Origin: Phytophthora colocasiae
Taxonomy: Eukaryota > Oomycota > Peronosporomycetes > Peronosporales > Peronosporaceae
DNA length: 64,000 nt
Assembly (NCBI GenBank): GCA_018806915.1
Contig: JAGKQI010000104.1
Coordinates: forward strand, 124,001-188,000
Direction of reading: 5' to 3'
Both the position numbers and the translations under genes were made by a program. This document shows positions 35,138 through 46,263 of the stretch, piece after piece (position 1 is the first letter of the stretch; each line of letters starts with the position of its first letter). The notes under the pieces are model-generated. The model did no database searches. It saw only the letters and a program-made list of their open reading frames with translations, and was not told where the DNA came from.

Positions 35138-36577
35138 ATGGCTCCGGAATGGACAAAGCTGCTCGTGCTGTTAGCGACAGCTTCTCCGATGATAAAAGCA
35201 CACGACCCTTCCACCTTTGGTACGCTGTTAAGCTGTACCGGTTCAAAATGCTTGTGGGAAGGCCATGACGGCGTCGCCATGTCCTCAGACGCGATGGTGA
35301 CGCAGTTTCTACTGGACGAAAGGATGGACACAGGCCCGAGCGAGTTTCGCCGCAAGATGGAGGATCACGTGGATTACCTAGAACAAGTGCACAAGCTCGC
35401 GGCAGGTCGGGACTGGGCTTTTCCGTACGCTATGGGCGTCAGCTCGCGGCATTTGTACCAAGAAGGCAGTAGGACGCTTTCGCCTTTAGACTTTGTGCTA
35501 CAAGAGCACCAAGCAGCACAACGCCAACAGCACCGCAGACTCACGGAACCGAGACGACTCGCTAACTCGACGCTAGGATATCGCACGTCGTTGGACTGGT
35601 GTTCAACTGACAATGTGCACAACCAGAGTATCTGTACCGACATCAAGAATCAGAAGCAGTGTGGCAGTTGCTGGTCTTTTGCAGCGGCAGATGCTATCGA
35701 GTCCGCGGTGGTGATCAATGCAGGAACTGCACCGCATTCATTGTCACCCCAGCAGTTCTTAGAATGCAGCTCGAGGGAAATGGCGGCTACATTTGAGTAC
35801 TGCTGGGCGGAAGGGGGCGTGAGTGGAGCTTCATGGCTTCAAACTAAGATGATTTGGGGCTCGAAGAATAACGCCTGCAACGGTGGTATGACTCATGCTG
35901 CCTTCGCCGATGCTGCACAATTCCACTGGTCGCTACTGGGCGAACTAGACTTGCCATACAACGAGGAGGATACATCTCAAGCCTCTGCTGCTACTCTTGC
36001 CAATGCTTGTGATAACTCGTCTACGGACAACGCTGCTGCAAGCATTTCTGGTTGGGAACAAGTTGTGGGGCTTTCGTGCGACGTGAGCAGTGATCCAACC
36101 GAGCTGCTTAAACTGGCATTGCAGCAACAACCCGTTTCAGCTGCTATTAACTCCGGCGGCTCTTTTGACTCGTACAAGAGTGGCATTTACTCGTGCCCAA
36201 ATGACGGAGATTTCGCTTCCAGCAGTGACATTAACCACGCGATCGTGCTCGTTGGATATGGTTCGGACGGAACGACAGATTACTGGATCCTAAAAAACTC
36301 GTACGGTGCATCATGGGGAGAGAAAGGTTTTATGCGGCTCGCCATGGACTCAAAGATCAATTGTGGACTCAGTGTTTTCCCCATTATCCCGACGGGCGCA
36401 ATAGCTGGAGCTGCCCATACGTCGGTTGATGGTGGAGGTGCTGTTGAGTTCGTCGGGATGTCGCCAGATAGCTGGGTTGTGCTTGGTATCGCGGTTGCTG
36501 TTGTTACACTTTTTATCACAGTCGTTGGCATTGTCTATGCCAGTCGCCAGCGCAATGCATTCAAGGAAACGCTGTAA
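35138..36577 (+). CDS. Papain-like cysteine protease 4 (C1A), most divergent paralogue
   Basis: An intronless 479-aa gene and the most divergent of the four. The ATG at 35138 starts MAPEWTKLLVLLATASP, a signal peptide. The propeptide keeps CLWEGHDG but has HVDYLEQVHKLAAGRDWAFPYAMG where the others have GHEFSY-NMG. Catalytic residues are intact: QKQCGSCWSF, NHAIVLVGYG, ILKNSYGASWG. The Ser-rich insertion seen in copies 1-3 is shorter and less repetitive. A membrane span (WVVLGIAVAVVTLFITVVGIVYA) ends the protein. Divergence suggests an older split from the other three or a different substrate preference. No intron is present at the site used in copies 2 and 3. Confidence 0.92.
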   Translation: MAPEWTKLLVLLATASPMIKAHDPSTFGTLLSCTGSKCLWEGHDGVAMSSDAMVTQFLLDERMDTGPSEFRRKMEDHVDYLEQVHKLAAGRDWAFPYAMGVSSRHLYQEGSRTLSPLDFVLQEHQAAQRQQHRRLTEPRRLANSTLGYRTSLDWCSTDNVHNQSICTDIKNQKQCGSCWSFAAADAIESAVVINAGTAPHSLSPQQFLECSSREMAATFEYCWAEGGVSGASWLQTKMIWGSKNNACNGGMTHAAFADAAQFHWSLLGELDLPYNEEDTSQASAATLANACDNSSTDNAAASISGWEQVVGLSCDVSSDPTELLKLALQQQPVSAAINSGGSFDSYKSGIYSCPNDGDFASSSDINHAIVLVGYGSDGTTDYWILKNSYGASWGEKGFMRLAMDSKINCGLSVFPIIPTGAIAGAAHTSVDGGGAVEFVGMSPDSWVVLGIAVAVVTLFITVVGIVYASRQRNAFKETL

Positions 36578-36679
36578 ATTATATGATCGATCAAGCCAGG
36601 ACGTTCTTGAAGTACCAAGTTAAAATAACAATAGAACAAGGTATTACACTACCTGTGCAATCAGCTCTTGTAGAGCACG

Positions 36680-36830
36680 TAGGAAGCACTACAATCGGTT
36701 CGCGGATTCCGTCGGGTTAGAGACATACCGGAGCCACACAGGCCAGGAGTTTAAAGTGTCCAAGCTGGTCACTGGAACGCCTTCGGACGTTTTCGATGCA
36801 TGGATTCATGATGAATGTGATGAATCATTC
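36680..36830 (+). pseudogene. Truncated relative of the downstream SRPBCC-like genes, cut by the Crypton array
   Basis: Read in one frame, this stretch gives FADSVGLETY...GQEFKVSKLVTGTPSDVFDAW, which aligns with the N-terminal part of the proteins at 46338 (YADAQAFANY...GQELVVSECVIGSPSEVFDAW) and 47195 (YIDAAGFEAY...GQELALTQLVNASVEDAYDAW). No in-frame ATG is visible upstream and the similarity stops soon after FDAW, so it is a fragment. It ends at the first copy of the AATCATTC site, where the mobile array begins. The frame resumes at 46264 and stops within about 70 bp without further similarity, so the copy was probably already damaged before the insertion. Confidence 0.65.
36815..36830. other. 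Left host half of the Crypton target site
   Basis: ATGTGATG followed by the 8-bp AATCATTC. Joined to the right host side (AATCATTC at 46264-46271 then ATCACAT), the empty site reads as a 23-bp palindrome: 11-bp perfect arms around one central C. Inverted arms around a short core are the usual form of a tyrosine-recombinase crossover site. Confidence 0.7.
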
Positions 36831-39185
36831 CCCAAAATCTGTGGGACATTGTACCCATCGTGTTGGTTCGCGTCGGACATTCTGTCTGACATTTTCTGAA
36901 AAAGCGATTTTCGTTTTCCTATCTGAATGTGAGGCTCACAACGCAAAGTACGATTCTCCCCTCAAACGTCGGACAAGTGTACAACTAGAATGGAGGGCTA
37001 TGATTGGGACAAGCTACGGAGAGAAGTCTGTGAAATTCGTGAGAACACCGTGAATCCACGTTCACGAACGACATATCTGAACTCCTATAGTCGATTTATC
37101 GCGTGGGCTGCACTAAGCAAGAAGCCCTACGTCTCTGCTGCGTTCATCGAGAAGATCGGTGGTGTGCAGGACAAAACAGAACAGCAAGTTCGCGCTCGTG
37201 TGAAGGAGAAGATCGCTCATGATCGCACTACACCACCATTGGATTTTGCGAACCTCCAGGCACAAGATTTCGTCATGTGGCTGGTGACATTGAAACGTAG
37301 AGACGGCGGTCCGCTCAGCTACTCAGCGTTCAACACACATAGGGCAGCATTGTTCAACCTCTACCGTGATTTTGAATTTACCATGACTAAAACGCTGGAG
37401 TCGGAGCTGACTAACCACTTCAAAGGTCTAAAAAACAAGCTGGCTAAAGACGTGGGAAACGGCATTGGTGACGTCAAGACAGGCAAAGACCCGCTGATGT
37501 TTGATTTATACACGTTTCTCTGTGAAAAGATGCTTGCTCACCCGGCAAAAGAGATGACTTTCTCGCATACGTACATGGTGATCGCGTGGAATTTAATGTG
37601 CCGGTCGTCTAATGCATTTGGTATCCGGCACTCTCATATGGAATGGCGCGGTGACGCTTTGCAGATTTACTTTGCCCATATGAAAAACGATCAAGGTGGT
37701 GATCGCCCTCGTGATCCGCGTCACGTATATGCTAACCCTCTGCGACCAGAAATTTGCCCTATTTTAGCGTTGGGGATCTTTTGGTCATGCACAGATTTTG
37801 ATGGGACAGACTTACTATTTCCTGGTAACAACCAGTACGAGCGCTTTCGCAAGTCACTGCAGCGGATTCTGTCACAGGAGGATGTCGTTGCTGAGCTAAG
37901 CCGCCAAGGACTTAAAGCTACAGAGTTAGGCACTCATTCCATGCGAAAAGGTGCAGCTACATTCTGCTCGTCCGGTTCGACGGCGTGTCCATCATCGACA
38001 GCGGTTCATTTGCGAGCAGGGTGGTCACTGGGAGGTGTGCAGAACACATATCTTCGTTACGAGGCAGCCGGGGATATGCACGTTGGACGCACGGTTGCTG
38101 GTCTGCCTACAGAGAGCGCTCAATTCTCTATATTAGCTCCACACTTTGAGTATCACGAGAAATGTGTGAAAACAGGAGTTCAGTTGATGTTTCCTGGTAT
38201 ACCAGAAAGACTGGAATTCGTCGCAGAGTACTGCTTAGCTTCGCTCGTCTATCACTACTCTTATCTGAAGAAGACACTGCCACCTGAACACCAATTATTT
38301 GAGTGTCCACTTTTCCAAGACCCAGAACTTCAACTTCAACTGTTTGAACGAGTTAAAACTGGAGATGGAAGTGGTAATTCTCGAATTCGTCCAACTGGAA
38401 TACCCCCGCATGTGTCAGTATTGTGTGAGATGAAGTGGCTAAAGCAGAGCTTGGTAGAGGCGTTATCCAAAATTGAATCAACCAGGGTCGAAACTGTAAA
38501 GGATATTGTAGGCGAACTGGAAGCTCGAGCAATTGGCGCTGGTACTGTTACGTATGATGGCCTCAATGATGCTATCAGATCCTGTCTGCAAGAAACGGGA
38601 GTAAATGATCTTGTACAGCGACTAACAAGTCCAGTACAGCAAACACCAGATGTGACTACTGATATTCAAGACAACGAACGCATGCTGACTCATTTCTGGG
38701 GCGGACAATTCCGGCGCGTTCCTGCCGATTTTCAGGTACCGGACTGCTCCACACGCCAGGTGTGGATACTGTGGAGATGTGGCAATAAAGTCAAGCAATG
38801 GCCTCCGTTTCGTCTGCTTGACGGTCGCGATATGCCCGACAGAAAGCAGCAAAGGCGATTGAGTGACCTTCGGTTTGTGATGAAGAAACTGGAGCGCGAT
38901 GCAGCATCAAAGAATCTGCTCCAACGCAGTCAAAGTATCGAAGATGTCACTAATGTTTACCTAGCGTGCGCAGATAGTGTTGCTGTTGAGTCCAGGACAG
39001 AGCGATCCCGTAAAAGACGTAGAGGGCAGCTCAGCTGGTCTACCATTGCGAAGCTCCTTCGACAACCGAAGAAGAAGAAGTGAAGCTTGTGAATACACCT
39101 TGTAAACAATCACACACTCACATAAACTATGATATGTCATAGAGAATCCAGCTGTCCGACGAATGTCCGACGGATTCCGTCAAAG
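36823..39185 (+). mobile_element. Crypton-type tyrosine-recombinase element, copy 1 of 4 (intact)
   Basis: The 2,363-bp unit starts at AATCATTC and ends before the next AATCATTC. It has no terminal inverted repeats or target duplication of the DDE type. A perfect 12-bp subterminal inverted repeat is present: CGTCGGACATTC at 36871-36882 and its complement at 39161-39172. The word GACATT occurs three times in the 5' leader (36845, 36876, 36888). One gene fills the element. Lack of DDE hallmarks, a single YR gene and a short core repeat fit Cryptons. Confidence 0.85.
36990..39083 (+). CDS. Crypton tyrosine recombinase (YR), intact 697-aa copy
   Basis: This is the only uninterrupted copy in the array. 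It should cut and rejoin DNA at the short core site through a covalent tyrosine link, moving the element via a circular intermediate. An N-terminal SAM-like core-binding region (about 20-150; RTTYLNSYSRFIAWA) precedes the catalytic domain, which has Arg in LMCRSSNAF (R205), H-x-x-R in THSMRKGA (H316, R319), W345 in RAGWSLGG at the second His/Trp position and the Tyr nucleophile in NTYLRY (Y354). The C-terminal 300 residues include a conserved block (FWGGQFRRVP..., PPFRLLDGRDMPDRKQQRRLSDLR) and end in a strongly basic tail, probably for DNA binding and nuclear import. The catalytic signature matches YRs of oomycete Cryptons. Confidence 0.88.
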   Translation: MEGYDWDKLRREVCEIRENTVNPRSRTTYLNSYSRFIAWAALSKKPYVSAAFIEKIGGVQDKTEQQVRARVKEKIAHDRTTPPLDFANLQAQDFVMWLVTLKRRDGGPLSYSAFNTHRAALFNLYRDFEFTMTKTLESELTNHFKGLKNKLAKDVGNGIGDVKTGKDPLMFDLYTFLCEKMLAHPAKEMTFSHTYMVIAWNLMCRSSNAFGIRHSHMEWRGDALQIYFAHMKNDQGGDRPRDPRHVYANPLRPEICPILALGIFWSCTDFDGTDLLFPGNNQYERFRKSLQRILSQEDVVAELSRQGLKATELGTHSMRKGAATFCSSGSTACPSSTAVHLRAGWSLGGVQNTYLRYEAAGDMHVGRTVAGLPTESAQFSILAPHFEYHEKCVKTGVQLMFPGIPERLEFVAEYCLASLVYHYSYLKKTLPPEHQLFECPLFQDPELQLQLFERVKTGDGSGNSRIRPTGIPPHVSVLCEMKWLKQSLVEALSKIESTRVETVKDIVGELEARAIGAGTVTYDGLNDAIRSCLQETGVNDLVQRLTSPVQQTPDVTTDIQDNERMLTHFWGGQFRRVPADFQVPDCSTRQVWILWRCGNKVKQWPPFRLLDGRDMPDRKQQRRLSDLRFVMKKLERDAASKNLLQRSQSIEDVTNVYLACADSVAVESRTERSRKRRRGQLSWSTIAKLLRQPKKKK

Positions 39186-41544
39186 AATCATTCCCCAAAA
39201 TCTGTGGGACATTGTACCCATCGTGTTGGTTCGCGTCGGACATTCTGTCTGACATTTTCTGAAAAAGCGATTTTCGTTTTCCTATCTGAATGTGAGGCTC
39301 ACAACGCAAAGTACGATTCTCCCCTCAAACGTCGGACAAGTGTACAACTAGAATGGAGGGCTATGATTGGGACAAGCTACGGAGAGAAGTCTGTGAAATT
39401 CGTGAGAACACCGTGAATCCACGTTCACGAACGACATATCTGAACTCCTATAGTCGATTTATCGCGTGGGCTGCACTAAGCAAGAAGCCCTACGTCTCTG
39501 CTGCGTTCATCGAGAAGATCGGTGGTGTGCAGGACAAAACAGAACAGCAAGTTCGCGCTCGTGTGAAGGAGAAGATCGCTCATGATCGCACTACACCACC
39601 ATTGGATTTTGCGAACCTCCAGGCACAAGATTTCGTCATGTGGCTGGTGACATTGAAACGTAGAGACGGCGGTCCGCTCAGCTACTCAGCGTTCAACACA
39701 CATAGGGCAGCATTGTTCAACCTCTACCGTGATTTTGAATTTACCATGACTAAAACGCTGGAGTCGGAGCTGACTAACCACTTCAAAGGTCTAAAACAAG
39801 CTGGCTAAAGACGTGGGAAACGGCATTGGTGACGTCAAGACAGGCAAAGACCCGCTGATGTTTGATTTATACACGTTTCTCTGTGAAAGATGCTTGCTCA
39901 CCCGGCAAAAGAGATGACTTTCTCGCATACGTACATGGTGATCGCGTGGAATTTAATGTGCCGGTCGTCTAATGCATTTGGTATCCGGCACTCTCATATG
40001 GAATGGCGCGGTGACGCTTTGCAGATTTACTTTGCCCATATGAAAAACGATCAAGGTGGTGATCGCCCTCGTGATCCGCGTCACGTATATGCTAACCCTC
40101 TGCGACCAGAAATTTGCCCTATTTTAGCGTTGGGGATCTTTTGGTCATGCACAGATTTTGATGGGACAGACTTACTATTTCCTGGTAACAACCAGTACGA
40201 GCGCTTTCGCAAGTCACTGCAGCGGATTCTGTCACAGGAGGATGTCGTTGCTGAGCTAAGCCGCCAAGGACTTAAAGCTACAGAGTTAGGCACTCATTCC
40301 ATGCGAAAAGGTGCAGCTACATTCTGCTCGTCCGGTTCGACGGCGTGTCCATCATCGACAGCGGTTCATTTGCGAGCAGGGTGGTCACTGGGAGGTGTGC
40401 AGAACACATATCTTCGTTACGAGGCAGCCGGGGATATGCACGTTGGACGCACGGTTGCTGGTCTGCCTACAGAGAGCGCTCAATTCTCTATATTAGCTCC
40501 ACACTTTGAGTATCACGAGAAATGTGTGAAAACAGGAGTTCAGTTGATGTTTCCTGGTATACCAGAAAGACTGGAATTCGTCGCAGAGTACTGCTTAGCT
40601 TCGCTCGTCTATCACTACTCTTATCTGAAGAAGACACTGCCACCTGAACACCAATTATTTGAGTGTCCACTTTTCCAAGACCCAGAACTTCAACTTCAAC
40701 TGTTTGAACTAGTTAAAACTGGAGATGGAAGTGGTAATTCTCGAATTCGTCCAACTGGAATACCCCGCATGTGTCAGTATTGTGTGAGATGAAGTGGCTA
40801 AAGCAGAGCTTGGTAGAGGCGTTATCCAAAATTGAATCAACCAGGGTCGAAACTGTAAAGCGATATTGTAGGCGAACTGGAAGCTCGAGCAATTGGCGCT
40901 GGTACTGTTACGTATGATGGCCTCAATGATGCTATCAGATCCTGTCTGCAAGAAACGGGAGTAAATGATCTTGTACAGCGACTAACAAGTCCAGTACAGC
41001 AAACACCAGATGTGACTACTGATATTCAAGACAACGAACGCATGCTGACTCATTTCTGGGGCGGACAATTCCGGCGCGTTCCTGCCGATTTTCAGGTACC
41101 GGACTGCTCCACACGCCAGGTGTGGATACTGTGGAGATGTGGCAATAAAGTCAAGCAATGGCCTCCGTTTCGTCTGCTTGACGGTCGCGATATGCCCGAC
41201 AGAAAGCAGCAAAGGCGATTGAGTGACCTTCGGTTTGTGATGAAGAAACTGGAGCGCGATGCAGCATCAAAGAATCTGCTCCAACGCAGTCAAAGTATCG
41301 AAGATGTCACTAATGTTTACCTAGCGTGCGCAGATAGTGTTGCTGTTGAGTCCAGGACAGAGCGATCCCGTAAAGACGTAGAGGGCAGCTCAGCTGGTCT
41401 ACCATTGCGAAGCTCCTTCGACAACCGAAGAAGAAGAAGTGAAGCTTGTGAATACACCTTGTAAACAATCACACACTCACATAAACTATGATATGTCATA
41501 GAGAATCCAGCTGTCCGACGAATGTCCGACGGATTCCGTCAAAG
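39186..41544 (+). mobile_element. Crypton-type element, copy 2 of 4
   Basis: A 2,359-bp unit, nearly identical to copy 1 and in the same orientation, starting at the shared AATCATTC site (39186-39193). Differences from copy 1 are small indels and a base change (G at 38350 to T at 40710). Confidence 0.85.
39353..41452 (+). pseudogene. Crypton recombinase, frameshifted (copy 2)
   Basis: Same gene as copy 1 with five length changes: an A-run shortened by two at 39793, an A-run by one at 39886, a C-run by one at 40763, an extra C at 40861 and an A-run by one at 41372. The first shift ends the reading at 39808, before the catalytic domain. The second frame, 39890-40792, keeps the Arg, H-x-x-R and Tyr motifs but stops early. 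It cannot encode the full protein as written. Most changes are in homopolymers, so basecalling or assembly error is possible. Confidence 0.8.
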
Positions 41545-43903
41545 AATCATTCCCCAAAATCTGTGGGACATTGTACCCATCGTGTTGGTTCGCGTCGGAC
41601 ATTCTGTCTGACATTTTCTGAAAAAGCGATTTTCGTTTTCCTATCTGAATGTGAGGCTCACAACGCAAAGTACGATTCTCCTCAAACGTCGGACAAGTGT
41701 ACAACTAGAATGGAGGGCTATGATTGGGACAAGCTACGGAGAGAAGTCTGTGAAATTCGTGAGAACACCGTGAATCCACGTTCACGAACGACATATCTGA
41801 ACTCCTATAGTCGATTTATCGCGTGGGCTGCACTAAGCAAGAAGCCCTACGTCTCTGCTGCGTTCATCGAGAAGATCGGTGGTGTGCAGGACAAAACAGA
41901 ACAGCAAGTTCGCGCTCGTGTGAAGGAGAAGATCGCTCATGATCGCACTACACCACCATTGGATTTTGCGAACCTCCAGGCACAAGATTTCGTCATGTGG
42001 CTGGTGACATTGAAACGTAGAGACGGCGGTCCGCTCAGCTACTCAGCGTTCAACACACATAGGGCAGCATTGTTCAACCTCTACCGTGATTTTGAATTTA
42101 CCATGACTAAAACGCTGGAGTCGGAGCTGACTAACCACTTCAAAGGTCTAAAAAACAAGCTGGCTAAAGACGTGGGAAACGGCATTGGTGACGTCAAGAC
42201 AGGCAAAGACCCGCTGATGTTTGATTTATACACGTTTCTCTGTGAAAAGATGCTTGCTCACCCGGCAAAAGAGATGACTTTCTCGCATACGTACATGGTG
42301 ATCGCGTGGAATTTAATGTGCCGGTCGTCTAATGCATTTGGTATCCGGCACTCTCATATGGAATGGCGCGGTGACGCTTTGCAGATTTACTTTGCCCATA
42401 TGAAAACGATCAAGGTGGTGATCGCCCTCGTGATCCGCGTCACGTATATGCTAACCCTCTGCGACCAGAAATTTGCCCTATTTTAGCGTTGGGGATCTTT
42501 TGGTCATGCACAGATTTTGATGGGACAGACTTACTATTTCCTGGTAACAACCAGTACGAGCGCTTTCGCAAGTCACTGCAGCGGATTCTGTCACAGGAGG
42601 ATGTCGTTGCTGAGCTAAGCCGCCAAGGACTTAAAGCTACAGAGTTAGGCACTCATTCCATGCGAAAAGGTGCAGCTACATTCTGCTCGTCCGGTTCGAC
42701 GGCGTGTCCATCATCGACAGCGGTTCATTTGCGAGCAGGGTGGTCACTGGGAGGTGTGCAGAACACATATCTTCGTTACGAGGCAGCCGGGGATATGCAC
42801 GTTGGACGCACGGTTGCTGGTCTGCCTACAGAGAGCGCTCAATTCTCTATATTAGCTCCACACTTTGAGTATCACGAGAAATGTGTGAAAACAGGAGTTC
42901 AGTTGATGTTTCCTGGTATACCAGAAAGACTGGAATTCGTCGCAGAGTACTGCTTAGCTTCGCTCGTCTATCACTACTCTTATCTGAAGAAGACACTGCC
43001 ACCTGAACACCAATTATTTGAGTGTCCACTTTTCCAAGACCCAGAACTTCAACTTCAACTGTTTGAACTAGTTAAAACTGGAGATGGAAGTGGTAATTCT
43101 CGAATTCGTCCAACTGGAATACCCCCGCATGTGTCAGTATTGTGTGAGATGAAGTGGCTAAAGCAGAGCTTGGTAGAGGCGTTATCCAAAATTGAATCAA
43201 CCAGGGTCGAAACTGTAAAGGATATTGTAGGCGAACTGGAAGCTCGAGCAATTGGCGCTGGTACTGTTACGTATGATGGCCTCAATGATGCTATCAGATC
43301 CTGTCTGCAAGAAACGGGAGTAAATGATCTTGTACAGCGACTAACAAGTCCAGTACAGCAAACACCAGATGTGACTACTGATATTCAAGACAACGAACGC
43401 ATGCTGACTCATTTCTGGGGCGGACAATTCCGGCGCGTTCCTGCCGATTTTCAGGTACCGGACTGCTCCACACGCCAGGTGTGGATACTGTGGAGATGTG
43501 GCAATAAAGTCAAGCAATGGCCTCCGTTTCGTCTGCTTGACGGTCGCGATATGCCCGACAGAAAGCAGCAAAGGCGATTGAGTGACCTTCGGTTTGTGAT
43601 GAAGAAACTGGAGCGCGATGCAGCATCAAAGAATCTGCTCCAACGCAGTCAAAGTATCGAAGATGTCACTAATGTTTACCTAGCGTGCGCAGATAGTGTT
43701 GCTGTTGAGTCCAGGACAGAGCGATCCCGTAAAGACGTAGAGGGCAGCTCAGCTGGTCTACCATTGCGAAGCTCCTTCGACAACCGAAGAAGAAGAAGTG
43801 AAGCTTGTGAATACACCTTGTAAACAATCACACACTCACATAAACTATGATATGTCATAGAGAATCCAGCTGTCCGACGAATGTCCGACGGATTCCGTCA
43901 AAG
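41545..43903 (+). mobile_element. Crypton-type element, copy 3 of 4
   Basis: A 2,359-bp unit in the same orientation, starting at AATCATTC (41545-41552). It shares with copy 4 the loss of CC in the 5' leader, and with copy 2 the shortened A-run near the end of the gene. Confidence 0.85.
41710..43823 (+). pseudogene. Crypton recombinase, frameshifted (copy 3)
   Basis: One A is lost in a run at 42403 (middle of the catalytic domain), which ends the first frame at 42486. A second frame, 42489-43823, carries the H-x-x-R and Tyr part. A shortened A-run at 43731 replaces the basic C terminus by a different tail (as in copy 2). The changed tail is shared by copies 2 and 3, which argues that at least this difference is real. 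Confidence 0.8.
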
Positions 43904-46263
43904 AATCATTCCCCAAAATCTGTGGACATTGTACCCATCGTGTTGGTTCGCGTCGGACATTCTGTCTGACATTTTCTGAAAAAGCGATTTTCGTTTTCCT
44001 ATCTGAATGTGAGGCTCACAACGCAAAGTACGATTCTCCTCAAACGTCGGACAAGTGTACAACTAGAATGGAGGGCTATGATTGGGACAAGCTACGGAGA
44101 GAAGTCTGTGAAATTCGTGAGAACACCGTGAATCCACGTTCACGAACGACATATCTGAACTCCTATAGTCGATTTATCGCGTGGGCTGCACTCAAGCAAG
44201 AAGCCCTACGTCTCTGCTGCGTTCATCGAGAAGATCGGTGGTGTGCAGGACAAAACAGAACAGCAAGTTCGCGCTCGTGTGAAGGAGAAGATCGCTCATG
44301 ATCGCACTACACCACCATTGGATTTTGCGAACCTCCAGGCACAAGATTTCGTCATGTGGCTGGTGACATTGAAACGTAGAGACGGCGGTCCGCTCAGCTA
44401 CTCAGCGTTCAACACACATAGGGCAGCATTGTTCAACCTCTACCGTGATTTTGAATTTACCATGACTAAAACGCTGGAGTCGGAGCTGACTAACCACTTC
44501 AAAGGTCTAAAAACAAGCTGGCTAAAGACGTGGGAAACGGCATTGGTGACGTCAAGACAGGCAAAGACCCGCTGATGTTTGATTTATACACGTTTCTCTG
44601 TGAAAAGATGCTTGCTCACCCGGCAAAAGAGATGACTTTCTCGCATACGTACATGGTGATCGCGTGGAATTTAATGTGCCGGTCGTCTAATGCATTTGGT
44701 ATCCGGCACTCTCATATGGAATGGCGCGGTGACGCTTTGCAGATTTACTTTGCCCATATGAAAAACGATCAAGGTGGTGATCGCCCTCGTGATCCGCGTC
44801 ACGTATATGCTAACCCTCTGCGACCAGAAATTTGCCCTATTTTTAGCGTTGGGGATCTTTTGGTCATGCACAGATTTTGATGGGACAGACTTACTATTTC
44901 CTGGTAACAACCAGTACGAGCGCTTTCGCAAGTCACTGCAGCGGATTCTGTCACAGGAGGATGTCGTTGCTGAGCTAAGCCGCCAAGGACTTAAAGCTAC
45001 AGAGTTAGGCACTCATTCCATGCGAAAAGGTGCAGCTACATTCTGCTCGTCCGGTTCGACGGCGTGTCCATCATCGACAGCGGTTCATTTGCGAGCAGGG
45101 TGGTCACTGGGAGGTGTGCAGAACACATATCTTCGTTACGAGGCAGCCGGGATATGCACGTTGGACGCACGGTTGCTGGTCTGCCTACAGAGAGCGCTCA
45201 ATTCTCTATATTAGCTCCACACTTTGAGTATCACGAGAAATGTGTGAAAACAGGAGTTCAGTTGATGTTTCCTGGTATACCAGAAAGACTGGAATTCGTC
45301 GCAGAGTACTGCTTAGCTTCGCTCGTCTATCACTACTCTTATCTGAAGAAGACACTGCCACCTGAACACCAATTATTTGAGTGTCCACTTTTCCAAGACC
45401 CAGAACTTCAACTTCAACTGTTTGAACTAGTTAAAACTGGAGATGGAAGTGGTAATTCTCGAATTCGTCCAACTGGAATACCCCCGCATGTGTCAGTATT
45501 GTGTGAGATGAAGTGGCTAAAGCAGAGCTTGGTAGAGGCGTTATCCAAAATTGAATCAACCAGGGTCGAAACTGTAAAGGATATTGTAGGCGAACTGGAA
45601 GCTCGAGCAATTGGCGCTGGTACTGTTACGTATGATGGCCTCAATGATGCTATCAGATCCTGTCTGCAAGAAACGGGAGTAAATGATCTTGTACAGCGAC
45701 TAACAAGTCCAGTACAGCAAACACCAGATGTGACTACTGATATTCAAGACAACGAACGCATGCTGACTCATTTCTGGGGCGGACAATTCCGGCGCGTTCC
45801 TGCCGATTTTCAGGTACCGGACTGCTCCACACGCCAGGTGTGGATACTGTGGAGATGTGGCAATAAAGTCAAGCAATGGCCTCCGTTTCGTCTGCTTGAC
45901 GGTCGCGATATGCCCGACAGAAAGCAGCAAAGGCGATTGAGTGACCTTCGGTTTGTGATGAAGAAACTGGAGCGCGATGCAGCATCAAAGAATCTGCTCC
46001 AACGCAGTCAAAGTATCGAAGATGTCACTAATGTTTACCTAGCGTGCGCAGATAGTGTTGCTGTTGAGTCCAGGACAGAGCGATCCCGTAAAAGACGTAG
46101 AGGGCAGCTCAGCTGGTCTACCATTGCGAAGCTCCTTCGACAACCGAAGAAGAAGAAGTGAAGCTTGTGAATACACCTTGTAAACAATCACACACTCACA
46201 TAAACTATGATATGTCATAGAGAATCCAGCTGTCCGACGAATGTCCGACGGATTCCGTCAAAG
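43904..46263 (+). mobile_element. Crypton-type element, copy 4 of 4
   Basis: A 2,360-bp unit in the same orientation. It starts at AATCATTC (43904-43911) and ends at the last AATCATTC (46264-46271), beyond which host sequence resumes. The basic C-terminal tail matches copy 1. Confidence 0.85.
44068..46161 (+). pseudogene. Crypton recombinase, frameshifted (copy 4)
   Basis: Four coding length changes relative to copy 1: an extra C at 44193, an A-run shortened by one at 44509, a T-run lengthened by one at 44840 and a G-run shortened by one at 45149. They break the protein into four frames. The last piece restores the original C terminus with the basic tail. As in copies 2 and 3, most differences lie in homopolymer runs. 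Confidence 0.8.

Noticed and set aside
39129..41704. Short ORFs at unit junctions starting MICHRESSCPTN (plus) and their minus-strand partners
   Set aside because: They span the non-coding ends of adjacent Crypton units and have no start context or similarity of their own.
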